A stretch of 64,000 bases of DNA from Apis mellifera (Eukaryota > Arthropoda > Insecta > Hymenoptera > Apidae). The stretch covers positions 35,001 through 99,000 of the forward strand of contig NC_037647.1 of the NCBI RefSeq assembly GCF_003254395.2, in the 5' to 3' direction. The notes below the pieces were generated by a model. That model was not told the origin of the DNA and searched no databases. It worked only from the letters and a program-made list of their open reading frames with translations. The position numbers and the translations under genes were made by a program. This document shows, in pieces, positions 1 to 12,559 of the stretch (positions within the stretch are counted from its first letter, which is position 1; every line of letters starts with the position of its first letter).

Positions 1-1352
1 TGTTCTATTTATAAATATTTAAAGTATATTTTTTCTCGAATCTTGATATATATTTCATCATTAGTATAGAATGATAAATAATTAATGTTCTTAGAAATGG
101 CATAGATATGACATCTTATTGGATTTTATACCACGTGTTCTGAAATATCGATCTGAAAATACATCAAATACCATTTAACATGTCATAATCTAAGTACGTA
201 CACAAAATTAAATCACTCAAAAACTATGAGATAAAGCTGCATTTATATTTTAGAGATTGAAATGAGAAATGATATCCACAAATGATATCCTTATTAACTT
301 TCTCTCTACAAAAACATAAAATAGCGAATAAGTAACTCATATTATTTCTTATAAAATATATAATTTTATTGTTACTATATATAATGATATAATTATATAT
401 TGTATATTAAATAATAATGATTTCCCAGGTGATTCTCCGTATAAATATACAGAAAATTTTACATTTTCATTATCATGAAAATGAAAAATTATTTATACCT
501 AAAAAAGAAAATATATACATAATAAAGATACATAAATCAAATAAGCAAAATAAATATTGTATAACATTACAAATACATTATAAAACATTCCACTATTTCA
601 TCCACTTATTTTATATTTATGTTATATTAATTTATTCATTTAATTAGCACAAATTATATACACAATAATTATATATATGCACTAAATTATAAACACATTT
701 CAAAAAATCTTCCATCTGTTAGCATCTTAAAAAATATAATTTTTTTATCCCAGTATAAAATATTTCAAATTTATTATATTTTCATAAAAAAATCTTAAAC
801 TTTAATATATAAAAATTCAATAATTTCTTCAAATTATCTACCAGAAATCTAAATATAAATATAAAATTACATAATATCTTTTCATTGTTATGTTGTTGAA
901 ATGTTGAATGATAAACCTGAAATATACTATACAAAAGAAGCAATAAAATGCAATAATAAGTAATAAGATTACAATAAATAACAACTAATTTCTTTTCTCA
1001 TATTTTGTATTTACTTTATTGATTGTTATCTTTTATCTTATTAATTATCTGTAACAAACTTAATTCTTGAAATAAATTTTATGTAGGAAATAATTACGTA
1101 TCTGTTGCGAAAAGAAGCTTCTAATTGTTGCAATTTTCAACAACAAAATGGTGGACTGCGATATAATTTCGATTACCGAAATTAGTAATGACAATGGGGT
1201 GGAGAGGAGGGGGGTAATGTTCGATAAGTGATCAACAAAAGCCTAGCATACATGAATACGAATCTCCAATTTTCTAATAAAGATTATCATAAAAACTATT
1301 CATTATGCCAGCACTCCAAGCAAAATAAAAACATAACACACACTTATAGATG
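1..1352. other. AT-rich DNA, no gene seen
   Basis: No supported gene. Open stretches such as 417-647 are low-complexity Ile/Lys/Tyr-rich translations. A less AT-rich patch at 1,085-1,320 includes a G-rich run (1,196-1,214); its role is unknown. Confidence 0.6.
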
Positions 1353-1354
1353 TA

Positions 1355-2624
1355 TTGGGTTGGCAACTAAGTAATTGCGGATTTTTTTTAGAAAATCAAA
1401 GACAATTTTTTCATGGAACTAAATAACTTTATTCTGTAATGTGTTGCCCATTTTGATCAATGACCTTTTGCCATCTTTCAGGCAGTATCATAATCCCACG
1501 TTCATAAAACTTCTGGTTTTTATTAGCAAAAAACTGAATCAGGTACGATTTGATATCATCATCATTATTGAAATTTTTACCATTCAAGGAGTTTTGTAAA
1601 GATCGAAACAAAAAGTAATCAGATGGTGCAAGGTCAGGACTATATAGTGGATGTGACAAAACATCCCAACCAAGCTCCAATAATTTTTGCCGAGTGACCA
1701 AAGATGTGTGTGGCCTTGCATTGTCATGATGGAATACAACACCTTTTCGATTTGTCAATTCGGGCTGCTTTTCTTCAACTGCATTGTTTAATTTCGTTAG
1801 TTGTTTAATGTAGACAACAGAATTGATCGTTCGGTTGAGTGGTAAGAGTTCAAAATAGACAATTCCTTTGTAATCCCACCAAACTGATAACAAAATCTTC
1901 TTTTGATGAATACCAGCTTTTGATGTTGTTTGAACTGGTTCACGTGGCCTACTCCACGATCTTTTCCACTTGATATTGTTGTAAACAACCCATTTTTCAT
2001 CGTAGTTATCAGTCATTTTAAAAATGGATCATTTTCATTACGTTTCTTTAGCAAATCGCAGCTGTTAAATGCTTTTCTTTCAATTCGTGAGGAACCCATG
2101 TATCGAGTTTTTGAACATAGCTAAGTTGTTTTAAGTGGTTTTCAATGCATGTATGTGATACATGAAGCTTCTCTGCAATCTCACGAGTTGTACTGTGACG
2201 ATCCGAATCGATTATTGCTTTGATTAAGTCGTCATCAACTTCAACTGGACGACTAGAGCGTTTTTCGTCTTTGAATGAAAAATCACCAGAACGAAATTTG
2301 TCAAACCAATTTTGACACTGCCGTTCTTTTAAGGCTTCGTCGCCATAAACAGAACATAACTTTTTGTGAGCTTGCGATGCGTTTTTCCCTTTGCGAAAAT
2401 AAAAAAGCAAAATATGACGATAATGTTCCTTTTGATTTTCCATTTTTCAACGAACGCCAAACGAAAACTACGCAACCGATCAAAAAACTTTTTTTACTGA
2501 TTGACAGCTGAATTGCCAACTATTAAATAACAAAATGTGTTTTACATTTGGATGCCAGCAAACCTAAAAATTCAACTGAAGCCATCTATGAGTGAAATCC
2601 GCAATTACTTAGTTGCCAACCCAA
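1355..2624 (-). mobile_element. mariner transposon, copy A (nearly complete)
   Basis: A 1,270-bp Tc1/mariner element flanked by TA duplications (1,353-1,354 and 2,625-2,626). The terminal inverted repeats begin TTGGGTTGGCAACTAAG and match for about 30 nt. The transposase is on the minus strand. This is the best preserved of three copies of the family in the window; the others are at 43.2 and 49.1 kb. The terminal repeats resemble those I recall for cecropia-type mariners such as Hsmar1; the subfamily call is tentative. Confidence 0.95.
1429..2443 (-). pseudogene. mariner transposase, copy A, frameshifted
   Basis: The N-terminal reading frame (2,443-2,048; starts MENQKEHYRHILLFYF) carries the two helix-turn-helix DNA-binding segments ending at the WVPHEL linker. 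The C-terminal frame (2,016-1,429) carries the catalytic core, with the DEKWV, HHDNARPH and SPDLAPSDYFLF motifs. Spacing between the second and third Asp is 34 residues, the mariner D,D34D signature. The two frames are separated by a deletion of about 13 nt near 2,065, seen by comparison with the copies at 43.9 and 49.8 kb. Total length matches a typical mariner transposase of about 345 residues. It is non-autonomous because of the frameshift, though the catalytic triad remains. Confidence 0.92.
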
Positions 2625-2626
2625 TA

Positions 2627-5029
2627 GATTTAGAAATAGAATATTTGAAACTATTTTAAATATGTCTATATCTATCACACTAGATATCAGATTTCCATGC
2701 TCGTATCAGATCGACTATCACTTGTTAAGTTTTAATCGAATATAATCTGTACAAAAGAAAATCAAAATCGTAAAAATGTCAATTCAAGTAATATTGAAAC
2801 AAAACAATATTTGAAAGGAAATTCTCGTTCAAATGTTTATGGTACAAATCTTTTGGAATATTACTTTATACACCGCAATATCGATAAGTTTGCACAAAAT
2901 TACGTAATTATACCGGGAATACATGTCTTATGTCCACGAATTTCGATGGTAAATTGGCGCACTAAAATGCTTTGTTTCGTTATTTCGCTGTTACTTTCTG
3001 ATTGATTGAATCTTATGTTAAAATTTGTTATATTAAATCGCACAAAAATTTAAATATTATATATTACAATTTTGTTAAAAATTCCTATGAAATTCGATAA
3101 ATTGATAAAAATTAATAAAGAATATAATAAAAATAAAGAATTAAAATTAATTTAATAAAAAAATTAACCAAAAATAGCATTATAATTTTAAATAAAAATT
3201 AACTAAATTTCGAATAACGATGATACAAAAGAAAAATTATGATAAAATGTAACTAAAAATAAAAAAAAATTAAACATAAAAGAGAAAATTTAAGCGCATT
3301 TCATTTTAAAAAATTTCTTCTTCTATATTTGTATCATATAAAAATGAAAAAAAAAACTAAACTAAATAAATGGATAGATAAATAGATAAAATATATAAAA
3401 TTTACCAAATATATTAAACTAAAATAAGCAAATTTCATTCGAAAATATAGATGAATAAAAAAAAAAAGAATAAATTAAGTAAATAAAAATTAATAATTTT
3501 GAAAAATTCATTTGTAATATTATAATATTATGATATTAATTTATAAGTGCATAACATAAAAATAACGAAAAAAAAAATATTAATAAGATATATATATATA
3601 TATAAAAGTTAAAATAAATTTCTTTGTCGAAATGAATATAGAATAATTAATTCTAATAAATTTTATTTCATCAAATTATTTCAATATAAATATATATATA
3701 TATAAATTAATATATAATATTATATATAATAATAATATATTATATAATAATATATTAATATATTAATATAAATTAATATATAATATTATATATAACAATA
3801 ATATATAATATTATATATAATATATTAATATATAATATATAATATAATAAATATATAAATCAAAAGAAAAAAAAATGGATATTAACTGAATGAATTTGAT
3901 TATAATTTTTTAAAAATTTTTTTACAAAAAAAAAAATAACTTTGATTTTAAAAATTAAAAATTTTTTTTTTTAAATTTTTTAATTATTTCTAATTAATCT
4001 TTTTTAATACAAAACTTTGTAAAATAATTTGGGACCCTCAAAAATTGCATAATATTCAATAAAATTATTGTTTTATTATTTCAGTAAAATTTGTTTTATA
4101 TTAAATTTTTTTAAATATTAAAAAATATTAAAAAAAATTATTTGATTATTGATATCAGGATTTTAATATTTTCGGTAAATCTAAAATACTTTTAAAAAAA
4201 TCAGTAGGTAAGCCTAGTGATTTCATTTTTTTATTTTTAAATGTTAATTAAATTATTAAATTTAAATTTTTAAGTTAAAAATGAGAATTATTTAAAAGCA
4301 TTTTAAATATTTAATTACAAAAAATAATATAATACTTTTCTCTAAAATTCATATCCTGAAATCTTAATTTTAATAATCATACAGAGATGTGAAAATCAAA
4401 ATTCTTTTGAAATATTGATTCTCATCAACTTCTTAAAAACCGAATATACAACGGAAGTTACATCTTTTATTCATATTTAACTTTATAATTCTCGAGATCG
4501 CGAAACATGTATTTATGCCTTTACATTATATTACATATCCAATGCCAATAATTAGTCTGTCAATTATTAACTATCGACATATGGAGATATTCGAGAACAA
4601 TTTACAAATATATTTTCAGTTATTAAATTATCTTCTTTATGATTAGTTATTTGAAAAATTAATATACATCGCGATATCGTGCGAATTTTATTAATTTAAA
4701 ATAGACATATTGCAAGATAAACTTTCAAAAATATAAATGCCAAATAATAAATAAAAATCAATATCATTCTAGACATTATGAGATACTTTCACAAATATTG
4801 GGGAATTAACAACTAATTGATAAGATACTAATTAACAACAAATATTGATAAAGATAATTAAAATTTAAACTTAATGGTTATTCAGTTTTATTTATTGGAT
4901 GATCGTTTCCATATAGAATAATGGAATATTAATATTAATTGACAATATATTAATTTAAAAAAATTAAAATAAAATAATAAATTAAAATAAATTAAAATAA
5001 ATTAAATTAATTCTTCATATTTATTTTAA
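2627..5029. other. AT-rich DNA, no gene seen
   Basis: A moderately less AT-rich part at 2,640-3,005 has only a 64-codon unsupported frame. The remainder is A/T homopolymers, a short TA run at 3,589-3,604 and the AT palindromic stretch. Confidence 0.6.
3689..3860. repeat. AT-only tandem and palindromic stretch
   Basis: About 170 nt made almost only of A and T, with repeated AATATATAATATTATATATAA units and extensive self-complementarity. Confidence 0.75.
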
Positions 5030-5420
5030 TATACTTACCCGTTGCTTGCACCTGCAATAATAGTATTGTAACGATTTTGATGAACAGTTAATAGCTAGAT
5101 ATTTGTCAAATGCTCTTCGAGAGATTATTAGTGGTATACTTCTTAAAAATGAGTGGATTATATAAGTGATTATACATGCGAAGCGCGTGTTTATTAGAGA
5201 GAACGATTTCTTATAAAATTGCAACAAGTAATCGTATCCACGGTTAATCATGATAAGATATTAAAACAAAACTAAATGTAATTGTATCTAATTGGAGATC
5301 GGATTACGACGTATTTATATGTTTATAACGAAAAGAAATATACAATATAAGTGTCGGCTAAATTTTCAAAGATAGCTTTCTCTTTGTTTAGACTTAATAG
5401 AGATCCGCGCGCTGTAAGAA
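5030..5420. repeat. Diverged dispersed repeat, copy 1 (pair with 14.6 kb)
   Basis: Matches 14,610-15,000 in the same orientation at roughly 70 percent by eye. Shared blocks include AGTATTGTAA.GATTTTGATGAA, TAATAGCT.G.TATTT and GCGTGT.TAT. The right part holds degenerate repeats around GGAGATCGGATTACGACGT. On the minus strand a 13-nt segment (5,039-5,051) is bracketed by TTATTGCAG and GTAAGTAT. Unknown family; a solo LTR or a duplicated promoter region are possibilities. Confidence 0.6.
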
Positions 5421-7035
5421 CAAAGAGTTTTTATATGAAAAATTTTTCCGAATAAGCTGTTTATAAATCTTGCGAATAATAAGAATTCACAACCACTTTT
5501 GGTCAATTCTAAATATACACAAAATAAATACAAAAATTGATATAAAAATTGATATAAATTTTACTTTCATTTATTTATTAATTAATTAATAATTTAAATT
5601 CAGATTAAATAAATAGCGAAGTGGAAACAGAAAACAAGTTATAATATAATCTTTTACTATCTGTATTTAATGTAATTTTATTCAATTTCTTGTAACTTAA
5701 TAAATAAAGTTTCAATTGACATTTTTGTATTTATTTGATTTATTTCTCTAAAATGATTTTTCAAAATTTCACAAATAATTATATTAATATCTTATATTAT
5801 TAAATTTACCATATATGAGTTTACTTATACAAAAATAATTCTATAAAATAGATAAATTAATGTAAAAATTGAAAAAAAGAAATTATCTTGTTTGTTATGT
5901 TTGAAAAATTATTTTGTTAGATTTTATTTCATTAATGATTTTAATAAGAAAATAAAAAAATAAAAAATAAAAACAATAAAAAAAATTAAATAAAATTTTA
6001 TTTGCATAAAAATATTATAGAATTATATCATTATTGTTTTAATGATACATGTAATATAAATAATAAAATAACATGTTAATTCTCTCATTGTATATAACTA
6101 AACAATATATATTTAGTTTTGTATTAAATTTTTCTAAAATTGAAAATTTAGAAATTTAAAAAATTAAAATTGGATATTGCAAAAAATTGATAATAATTTT
6201 CTTCGTTTTATAATATATTTTAAACAAAGAAAATATTTTTATTTTTAATAAAATATTTTTATAATTTTTATTTTTAATAAAAATTATTTTTTATTAACGA
6301 TATAAATTTATTATATTTAAACAATTTATATTTTATTTCTGTTCTAAATAAATTTGATACTTTTTTCAATATGTAATATTTATTCATTCGATAGTTCAAT
6401 TGTTTGCATGAGGATATTTATACAACTGTAATATTCGTTAATTCAATTTGAAAATTTAAATTTATAATATATAGTGACGTGCAAAGGCTCCAGATAAATT
6501 CTTTAATTTTTCTTCCAAAATAAAAGTTTTAGAAAGTTTTTATTAATGCCATATATAAAAGGATGCCATATTATAAAAGAAATCAACGTTATTAAATCAA
6601 TGTTCATATGTGTTTATTTGGATATATATATTAACGTTCTTAATCAGTTTCTTACTATAGATATCTATCTGTAAAAAACCAGTAAGTGTTTACATTTAAA
6701 TAATATTACGCAATATTATTATTTCAGTTGATAGTTAATTGTTAAATCGCAAAATCGCAAAATAGTTCAAAAGATTATTGAAGTATGCAAAATTGTTATA
6801 AAATTGTCTTTTACTTATCTTGCGAAATTGTATCTGTTGATTCTTGTAAATCCAGCAATGTAAGTGATATATGAAGATAGCAATAATTTATAGGAAATTG
6901 ATTTTTTTTTTAAATTTCTTTTTCATGTCTCTTTTACTAAGCATTATAATTCTTGATATAAATTAATTATAATTTCTTTTTTTCGTTTCAAGTTAAAAGA
7001 GTATTTTTGTTACGCGTTATAGATTTAAGATTTAC
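5421..7035. other. AT-rich DNA, no gene seen
   Basis: No coding, RNA or mobile element recognised. 6,470-6,860 is slightly less AT-rich but shows nothing identifiable. Confidence 0.6.
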
Positions 7036-7037
7036 TA

Positions 7038-8298
7038 TTAAGTCTACCGGAAAGTTCTGTCCGAATCTATGACATCATTTTCGCCACGTAAGCACATGTT
7101 TATTTATTGCATGTTCGGCTCTATATTTTTATCACTTAATGTATACATACTGACGTAGCAAATAAATTATAATAAAGTTCACATTAATCTTAAGTGTGAA
7201 ACGATAGTATATCCATGGCGACTGATAAAGTTCATTTACGCCACTGTATTTTATACGAATTTCAACAAGGAAGAAATGCTACAGAAGCATGTAGAAATTT
7301 ATTGAAAGTGGTTTGGTGAAGGTTCTGATAGGACATGCAGAAGATGGTACGAAAAATTTGAAACAGGTGATTTCGACTTTTCTGATAAGCCATGTTCTGG
7401 GCGACCATCTTTGATCGACGACGATGTTGTTAAGGCAATGTTGGAGCAAGATCCTTTTCTGACAACATCGGAGATTGCAGAAAGGCTTAATTCAGCTCAA
7501 TAAACCATTTCTGACCATATTCGGAAGATAGGATTGGTGTGGAAGTATTCAAAATGGGTGCCACATGAATTAAGTCAGAAAAATTTGGATGATCGAGTTG
7601 TCATATGCACATCTCTGCTTGCTCGGAACAAAATCGAGCCCTTTTTGAACCGGATGATAACTGGGAATGAAAAGTGGATTACATACAACAACATTGTAAG
7701 AAAAAGGGCATATTGTGAACCCGGAAAACTTAGCCCTTTCACTTCTAAATCAAATTTGATTCTGAATAAGAGAATGTTGTGTATATGGTGGGACATTCGA
7801 GGACCAATACATTATGAGCTTTTAAAACCGAATGAAAAGCTCAATTCGGAGCAACTGGATAATTTAAAAACAGCGGTCCAAAAAAAGAGGCCGGCAATGT
7901 TCAATAGGAAGGACATCATATTGCACCACGATAACGCCAAACCACGCTGCTTTAGGGACTCGTCAAAAAATTGCAGAAGTAGGCTGGGAAATTCTGTCGC
8001 ACCCACCATATTCCCCGGACATAGCATCCTCTGATTATCACTTGTTTTTATCCTTACAAAATTTTTTGACGGGCAAAAAATTTAAAAATGAAGAAGATGT
8101 CAAACAAGCACTGGTTCAATTTTTCGCATCAAAAGATGAAATATTTTTCAAAAATGGGATATACAAATTGCCCTCACGCTGGCAAGAGATTATTAATAAT
8201 AATGGCAATTATATTATTCAATAAAGTTAATTGGTGGTAAGAAAAAATTTGTATTTTGTTTTATTCCAAAAACGGACAGAACTTTCCGGTAGACCTAA
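7038..8298 (+). mobile_element. mariner transposon, second family, copy B
   Basis: A 1,261-bp element with inverted repeats TTAAGTCTACCGGAAAG at left and TTAGGTCTACCGGAAAG (reverse complement) at right, one mismatch in about 28 nt. TA duplications flank it at 7,036-7,037 and 8,299-8,300. The transposase runs on the plus strand. It is unrelated at its ends to the 1.4-kb family, so it is a distinct mariner lineage. Confidence 0.93.
7215..8224 (+). pseudogene. mariner transposase, copy B, inactive
   Basis: Begins MATDKVHLRHCILYEF at 7,215 and ends in TAA at 8,222-8,224, the normal transposase length. Damage seen: a frameshift near 7,310 in the first DNA-binding domain, an in-frame TAA at 7,501, and a frameshift near 7,945 just after HHDNAKP. 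The first catalytic Asp is replaced by Asn (TGNEKW where the family has TGDEKW). The second Asp (HHDNA) remains, and the third (SSDYHLF) lies in the shifted frame. The substitution of a catalytic residue, together with the stops, indicates a dead copy. The longest intact piece is 7,534-8,034. Confidence 0.9.
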
Positions 8299-8300
8299 TA

Positions 8301-10489
8301 TTAAAGTATATATTATTATTAGATAAATGTGTAAATAATATTAAGGTATAAATTAAGTTAGACTTAAGCCTCATTGTTTGACGATGATGTAGGATTAATT
8401 GTGAGCGATTAATTATTGCAAAAGATCATTGTAAAAATAATTATACACTAATTTATAAAATAATATATAAAATAATAATCATTTCATTCCAAATTAATTT
8501 TTTCTTATCAAATTTTTCAGATTTATTTAATTTTTATTTCTTATTTTTTTTCTTTTTTTTCATAATTTATTTAATATTAATTACATTAATTACAATTTAT
8601 TTCAATTATCAATTATTTATATTTTACATTTTTCATAATTCATTTATTAATTATTAATTTTAATATTTCGTATTTTATTTATGTGTTCTTAATTTATTTA
8701 ATTTTTTATTTGTCATTTTTTAGCTTTTAATTTTTTAGCTTTAGATGGATCTCGATACATAGTTACCTCCTCGTGGTGAGATCTGGTAATTGATATCATT
8801 TTTCAAAATTTTTCTTTTTAAAATTTTCTCTTAAAAAGAATATATGAAAAATATTTTATTAGAAAGATTCAATAATTTTCATTAGTAATTTTTTTTTTAA
8901 AAAAAGTGTCAAGCTAAGAATGCTTTAATCTATTTTTCTACATTTTAGTTTTCCTTAATTTAATGAGTTTTTATATCTCCTTTCTTTTTGTGTTACACTT
9001 TTCATTTTTTTTTTTATTTAATTTTTATCTTAAATTATTTTATTGGGTTTTTAACTTTTTCAAATTCGATTAATTTTTATTGGTAATTTAATTTTAATGC
9101 TTCTTATTATATTTTTTTTATAAATGGACATAGGATTTCAATGTACAGGAAACTGTAATTAATATTATATCATAGATTGTTTCAATTTTCGCGCGATTAA
9201 GTAAATAAATTTGCATCGTTTCAGCCAAAAAGTAGCTTAGCTAAATAATATTATTCTTAATTAGTAATATATAGAATTAAATCTGATTATGGAGAAAAAT
9301 ATTAAAATTATTTAAAAATTATTTAAAAAATATTTAAAATTAATTATTATTATTATGAATCTTTATTAAATTATTTAATTATAAAAACTATTATAAGTTT
9401 AAATATTTCTATTATTATTATAATTTTTAATTATATCGTATATTTTAGAAAGAATGTTTCAAAAATTATAATGTTCAAAATAACAAAACTATGAAAATTA
9501 ATTTATATTAAAATTATATATGAGATTTATATTTATTTATGTTCAAAAATTCTATTATATAAAATTTTAAATTTTATAATATAAACTTGTAAAAATATTG
9601 CAGAGAAAAATAGTTAAATTATTTATATTTTTACACTTTCAAATAAAAAAAATAAAATATAAAAAAACTAAAATACTTCACTGAAATAATTTAGTACTTA
9701 TTAAAATATTTATTTATTTGAAACAATTGATATTTTTTTTTTCGTATTTTTTTTTAATGTTAAATTTTAAACTTTTATAGTATTTTAGGTTATAATCATT
9801 ACATATTATTTATTCATAACAATGTTTTGAAATTTTACATTAAATTTGTTTATATTGTATTATATTTTATATTGTATTATATTTTTAATATATTATTAAT
9901 ATATACTATATATATATATATATATATGATTCACAAGATTTACAGAAATTTTATTATAAAATTAATAAACATGACGACAGAAAATGACATTTAAATTAAA
10001 TAAATTTTAATAATCTAAATATATTTTAACTCTTATAATAGCATTCGATTTAAAGTATTATATATATATTTACAATATATCACATTGTTATAAATTAATA
10101 ATTTAGCACATCTCTTAAGAATATTATTTTAATATAATTTGTTATATATTCAGTTTTAATAAATTAATTAACAAATATATGGTATCATGAATTTATTTAC
10201 CAAACAAAAAATACAAATATTATCAGACGATTATATAGGATTACTTTTCAAAAAAGTATAAATTATTTATTTTATCAAAAATTTTTATTTTTCTTTAATT
10301 TTCATCTTTATAAAAACAAATATTCTAGAAACAAACATTTATAGAAACATATTTCTTGTTTCTGTGCCTAGTATTAAAACGTATTCAATTAAAACGCAAT
10401 TATAATAATACAATTAAAATGCGCTTATTTTTTGTATATGCGCGATTCATACGCTTGAAGATAATGCTTTAAATTCAGTACATTATGTG
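8301..10489. other. AT-rich DNA, no gene seen
   Basis: Mostly A/T-rich sequence. A pol region for the gag relic would be expected here on the minus strand but none was recognised. A 31-nt islet at 8,745-8,775 bracketed by splice-like sites is the only distinctive item. Confidence 0.55.
9907..9927. repeat. (TA)n microsatellite
   Basis: Short TA run of about 20 nt in AT-rich DNA. Confidence 0.85.
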
Positions 10490-11690
10490 AGATTGTGTGA
10501 TTTATTGCACAAAGAGTAAAGAATTTGTGGAATTGCAATATATCTGTGACTACCTGTCTCATCGGGGTTCGAGTATCTGCATTTATAACTTGTCACTTGG
10601 AAGATTACAACACTGGTTTTCTGATGTTATTCTGCCTAGATATCTATATTGGATTTCCAAAACTTTTGTTAAATTTAATAATTTAACGTTTTCAATTATA
10701 GTTGATTAAGTCTTTTCCCATTTTTTTTTGTCACTGTGTCTAGTTTAATTCTCATTAAATAAATAATGATGGCGTCTCAAGAATTTACAGGCTTTCTTAA
10801 AGCTTGTAATGCCAATAAATTATTGTTCGAATCGTTTAGTAATGTCCATAAAATGATTCCTTATTTAACACAAGTATATCTCAAAGAGTATGCATTTTTT
10901 TTTTCAATAGTTTTTTGTCCTCAAATCTGTTTTTGAATAGATTTCTATATAATCGTGTAGTTACCTCCAGAGATACCGAGAGACTGTTTAACTCTCGCTG
11001 CAGCGCTCTTGAAAGATGACTTCAAATAGTGAAATTTTTCAATATTTATTAATACGTCGTTATTGTGTATCAATGATTCGAACATGTCTCTATAACTTTA
11101 TCCAAAGATTACAATTTCCGAAAGTCAATAATTCTATTGTTGGTAATTTTATTCTAGAATAAATTATAGAATATAATAGAATAAAGAATATAAAAGAATA
11201 AAATAAAAGAATATATGTCAAAACTATTGTTTGAGATTATAGATAAAGTAAGTACAGAATTAAGTGTTTGGTACTTGATAGTATCGATCTCGCAATACGA
11301 GTTTTCAAATTTATTTCATACTGCGGCATGAGCTGCTTCAAATTCTGTATCTTCTATCTGTTCTTCTATGATCCTTTGAATGTTCTCTAATGAAAGATTT
11401 CAATGCAACTTCTATATTATCTTAGTAGAGGAGACTTATATAAAAATGGATTAAAATGATCAAGACGATATCATCCAGCTGGGGTATATCCCTTGTATGT
11501 TGCGTGAAGACATTCCAGAATTCGTTGATCTGGAGTTTGGCAGAAGACAAGCTTCCTTGCAGATAAAATCTGGCAGGTGTTTGATGATATACTTGATTGT
11601 GATTAGTAGTTTCAAAGTTGTTCTTAAAATTCTTGTGTTGCACTACAAGCACGACGAGATTTGAATGGCACAAATTTTACACTTCACAAG
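10490..11690 (-). pseudogene. Decayed Pao/BEL-type LTR retrotransposon gag
   Basis: Read on the minus strand across several frames, a series of gag-like blocks appears in the expected order: NEFWNVFTQHTRDIPQLDDI (about 11.46-11.53 kb), IEDTEFEAAHAAV (about 11.33-11.37), KLPTIELLTFGNCNLWIK (about 11.10-11.16), RDMFESLIHNND (about 11.06-11.09), KQSLGISGGNYT (about 10.95-10.99), NRFEDKKLLKKKMHTL (about 10.89-10.94), LLALQALRKPVNS followed by a stop and DAIII (about 10.76-10.84), and LMRIKLDTVTKKKWEKT (about 10.70-10.75). These correspond to the DUF1759-like region of Pao/BEL gag proteins (LPKIELPxFxGxxxxW, FxxLIHNN, SWDxIIIHL), as remembered. Many stops and shifts show it is dead. No protease, reverse transcriptase or integrase was recognised downstream (below 10.4 kb). 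Confidence 0.72.
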
Positions 11691-12140
11691 TTATAAATTC
11701 ATATATTTATTTTTATCTGACTACAAAATGTTAGCTCCAATTCGTTCCTAGAGCTATGAAATATAGTAATAAAATTAATTATTAATTATACAAAGTCCGC
11801 TGTTGATAAATTCAATTCATTAAACAAGAAGAAGACAAAGTCTATATGCCAATGATATTTCACTTTCATTAAAGTTCGAAAGTTTAAAGAGTTCTGATGT
11901 TTTTATAATTTTGATTTTCTTGTAGTTCTGAAATTCTTATATTGTAATGTTCTTCTTGAAGTTCTCGCAAGATTTCAAGAGTTCTCTTCAAACTGGTATT
12001 CTTTGCTATGTTGTTCGTGAGTTTGCGAATCTTCAGTGTACAAGTATCCAATAAGGACCAATCCCCTAAACGGCACCTCGGACCAAAGATAGCTTCCTAG
12101 AATGAGTCCGAACCACTGACAAGTCCATTATTTTTTCAAA
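11691..12140 (-). other. GC-richer stretch upstream of the gag relic, possible retrotransposon leader or LTR remnant
   Basis: This stretch, especially 11,990-12,120 (CCCCTAAACGGCACCTCGG on the plus strand), is clearly less AT-rich than its surroundings and sits just 5' of the gag relic on the minus strand. A leader or LTR is the natural guess, but no matching second LTR or primer-binding site was identified. Confidence 0.25.
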
Positions 12141-12559
12141 AAACGCTGTTCCATACATGTTAGTATTTTCCCTCAAGTAAAATGACGGTAATTGCCGTTG
12201 AAACTGGTATGACTATAAATGTCGTCTCAGGTGACAACAAGATTATATTGACATTCCAACTAATTTGTGCCAAATTGTTTCTAAATGTGTAAAGCAAATG
12301 ATTAAATTTTCTCATAAAAAACTCCATTGAATATATTCTGTATATAAACAAATACAAATAACACTGAAAAAAGTATATTTTTAAAAAAAAATTATATTAA
12401 ATTATATTAAATTATATTATATTAAATTACATCTTATTCATAACATATTTAATTAATTGTTATTCGTATGGGATAAATAATCGAATTTATTTAAAATGAA
12501 TAATCTTGAATTATGATATAAAAAGACGAATATAAAATTTTTTAACAAATAAATATATA

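Noticed and set aside
5021..5251. Minus-strand 76-codon frame
   Set aside because: Lies in a dispersed repeat whose partner at 14.6 kb does not preserve the frame.
10497..10709. Plus-strand 70-codon frame
   Set aside because: Lies antisense to the decayed gag relic; the minus-strand reading has recognisable blocks.
10766..10936. Plus-strand frame starting MMASQEFTGFLKACNANK
   Set aside because: It looked protein-like at first, but the opposite strand matches Pao/BEL gag (LLALQALRKPV, DAIII), so this frame is a shadow.
11422..11673. Minus-strand 83-codon frame as an independent gene
   Set aside because: Its C-terminal half fits the N-terminal part of the gag relic, so it is a fragment of that pseudogene.
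12160..12357. Minus-strand 65-codon hydrophobic frame near the gag relic
   Set aside because: No recognisable domain; membrane-like character is expected from AT-rich codons.
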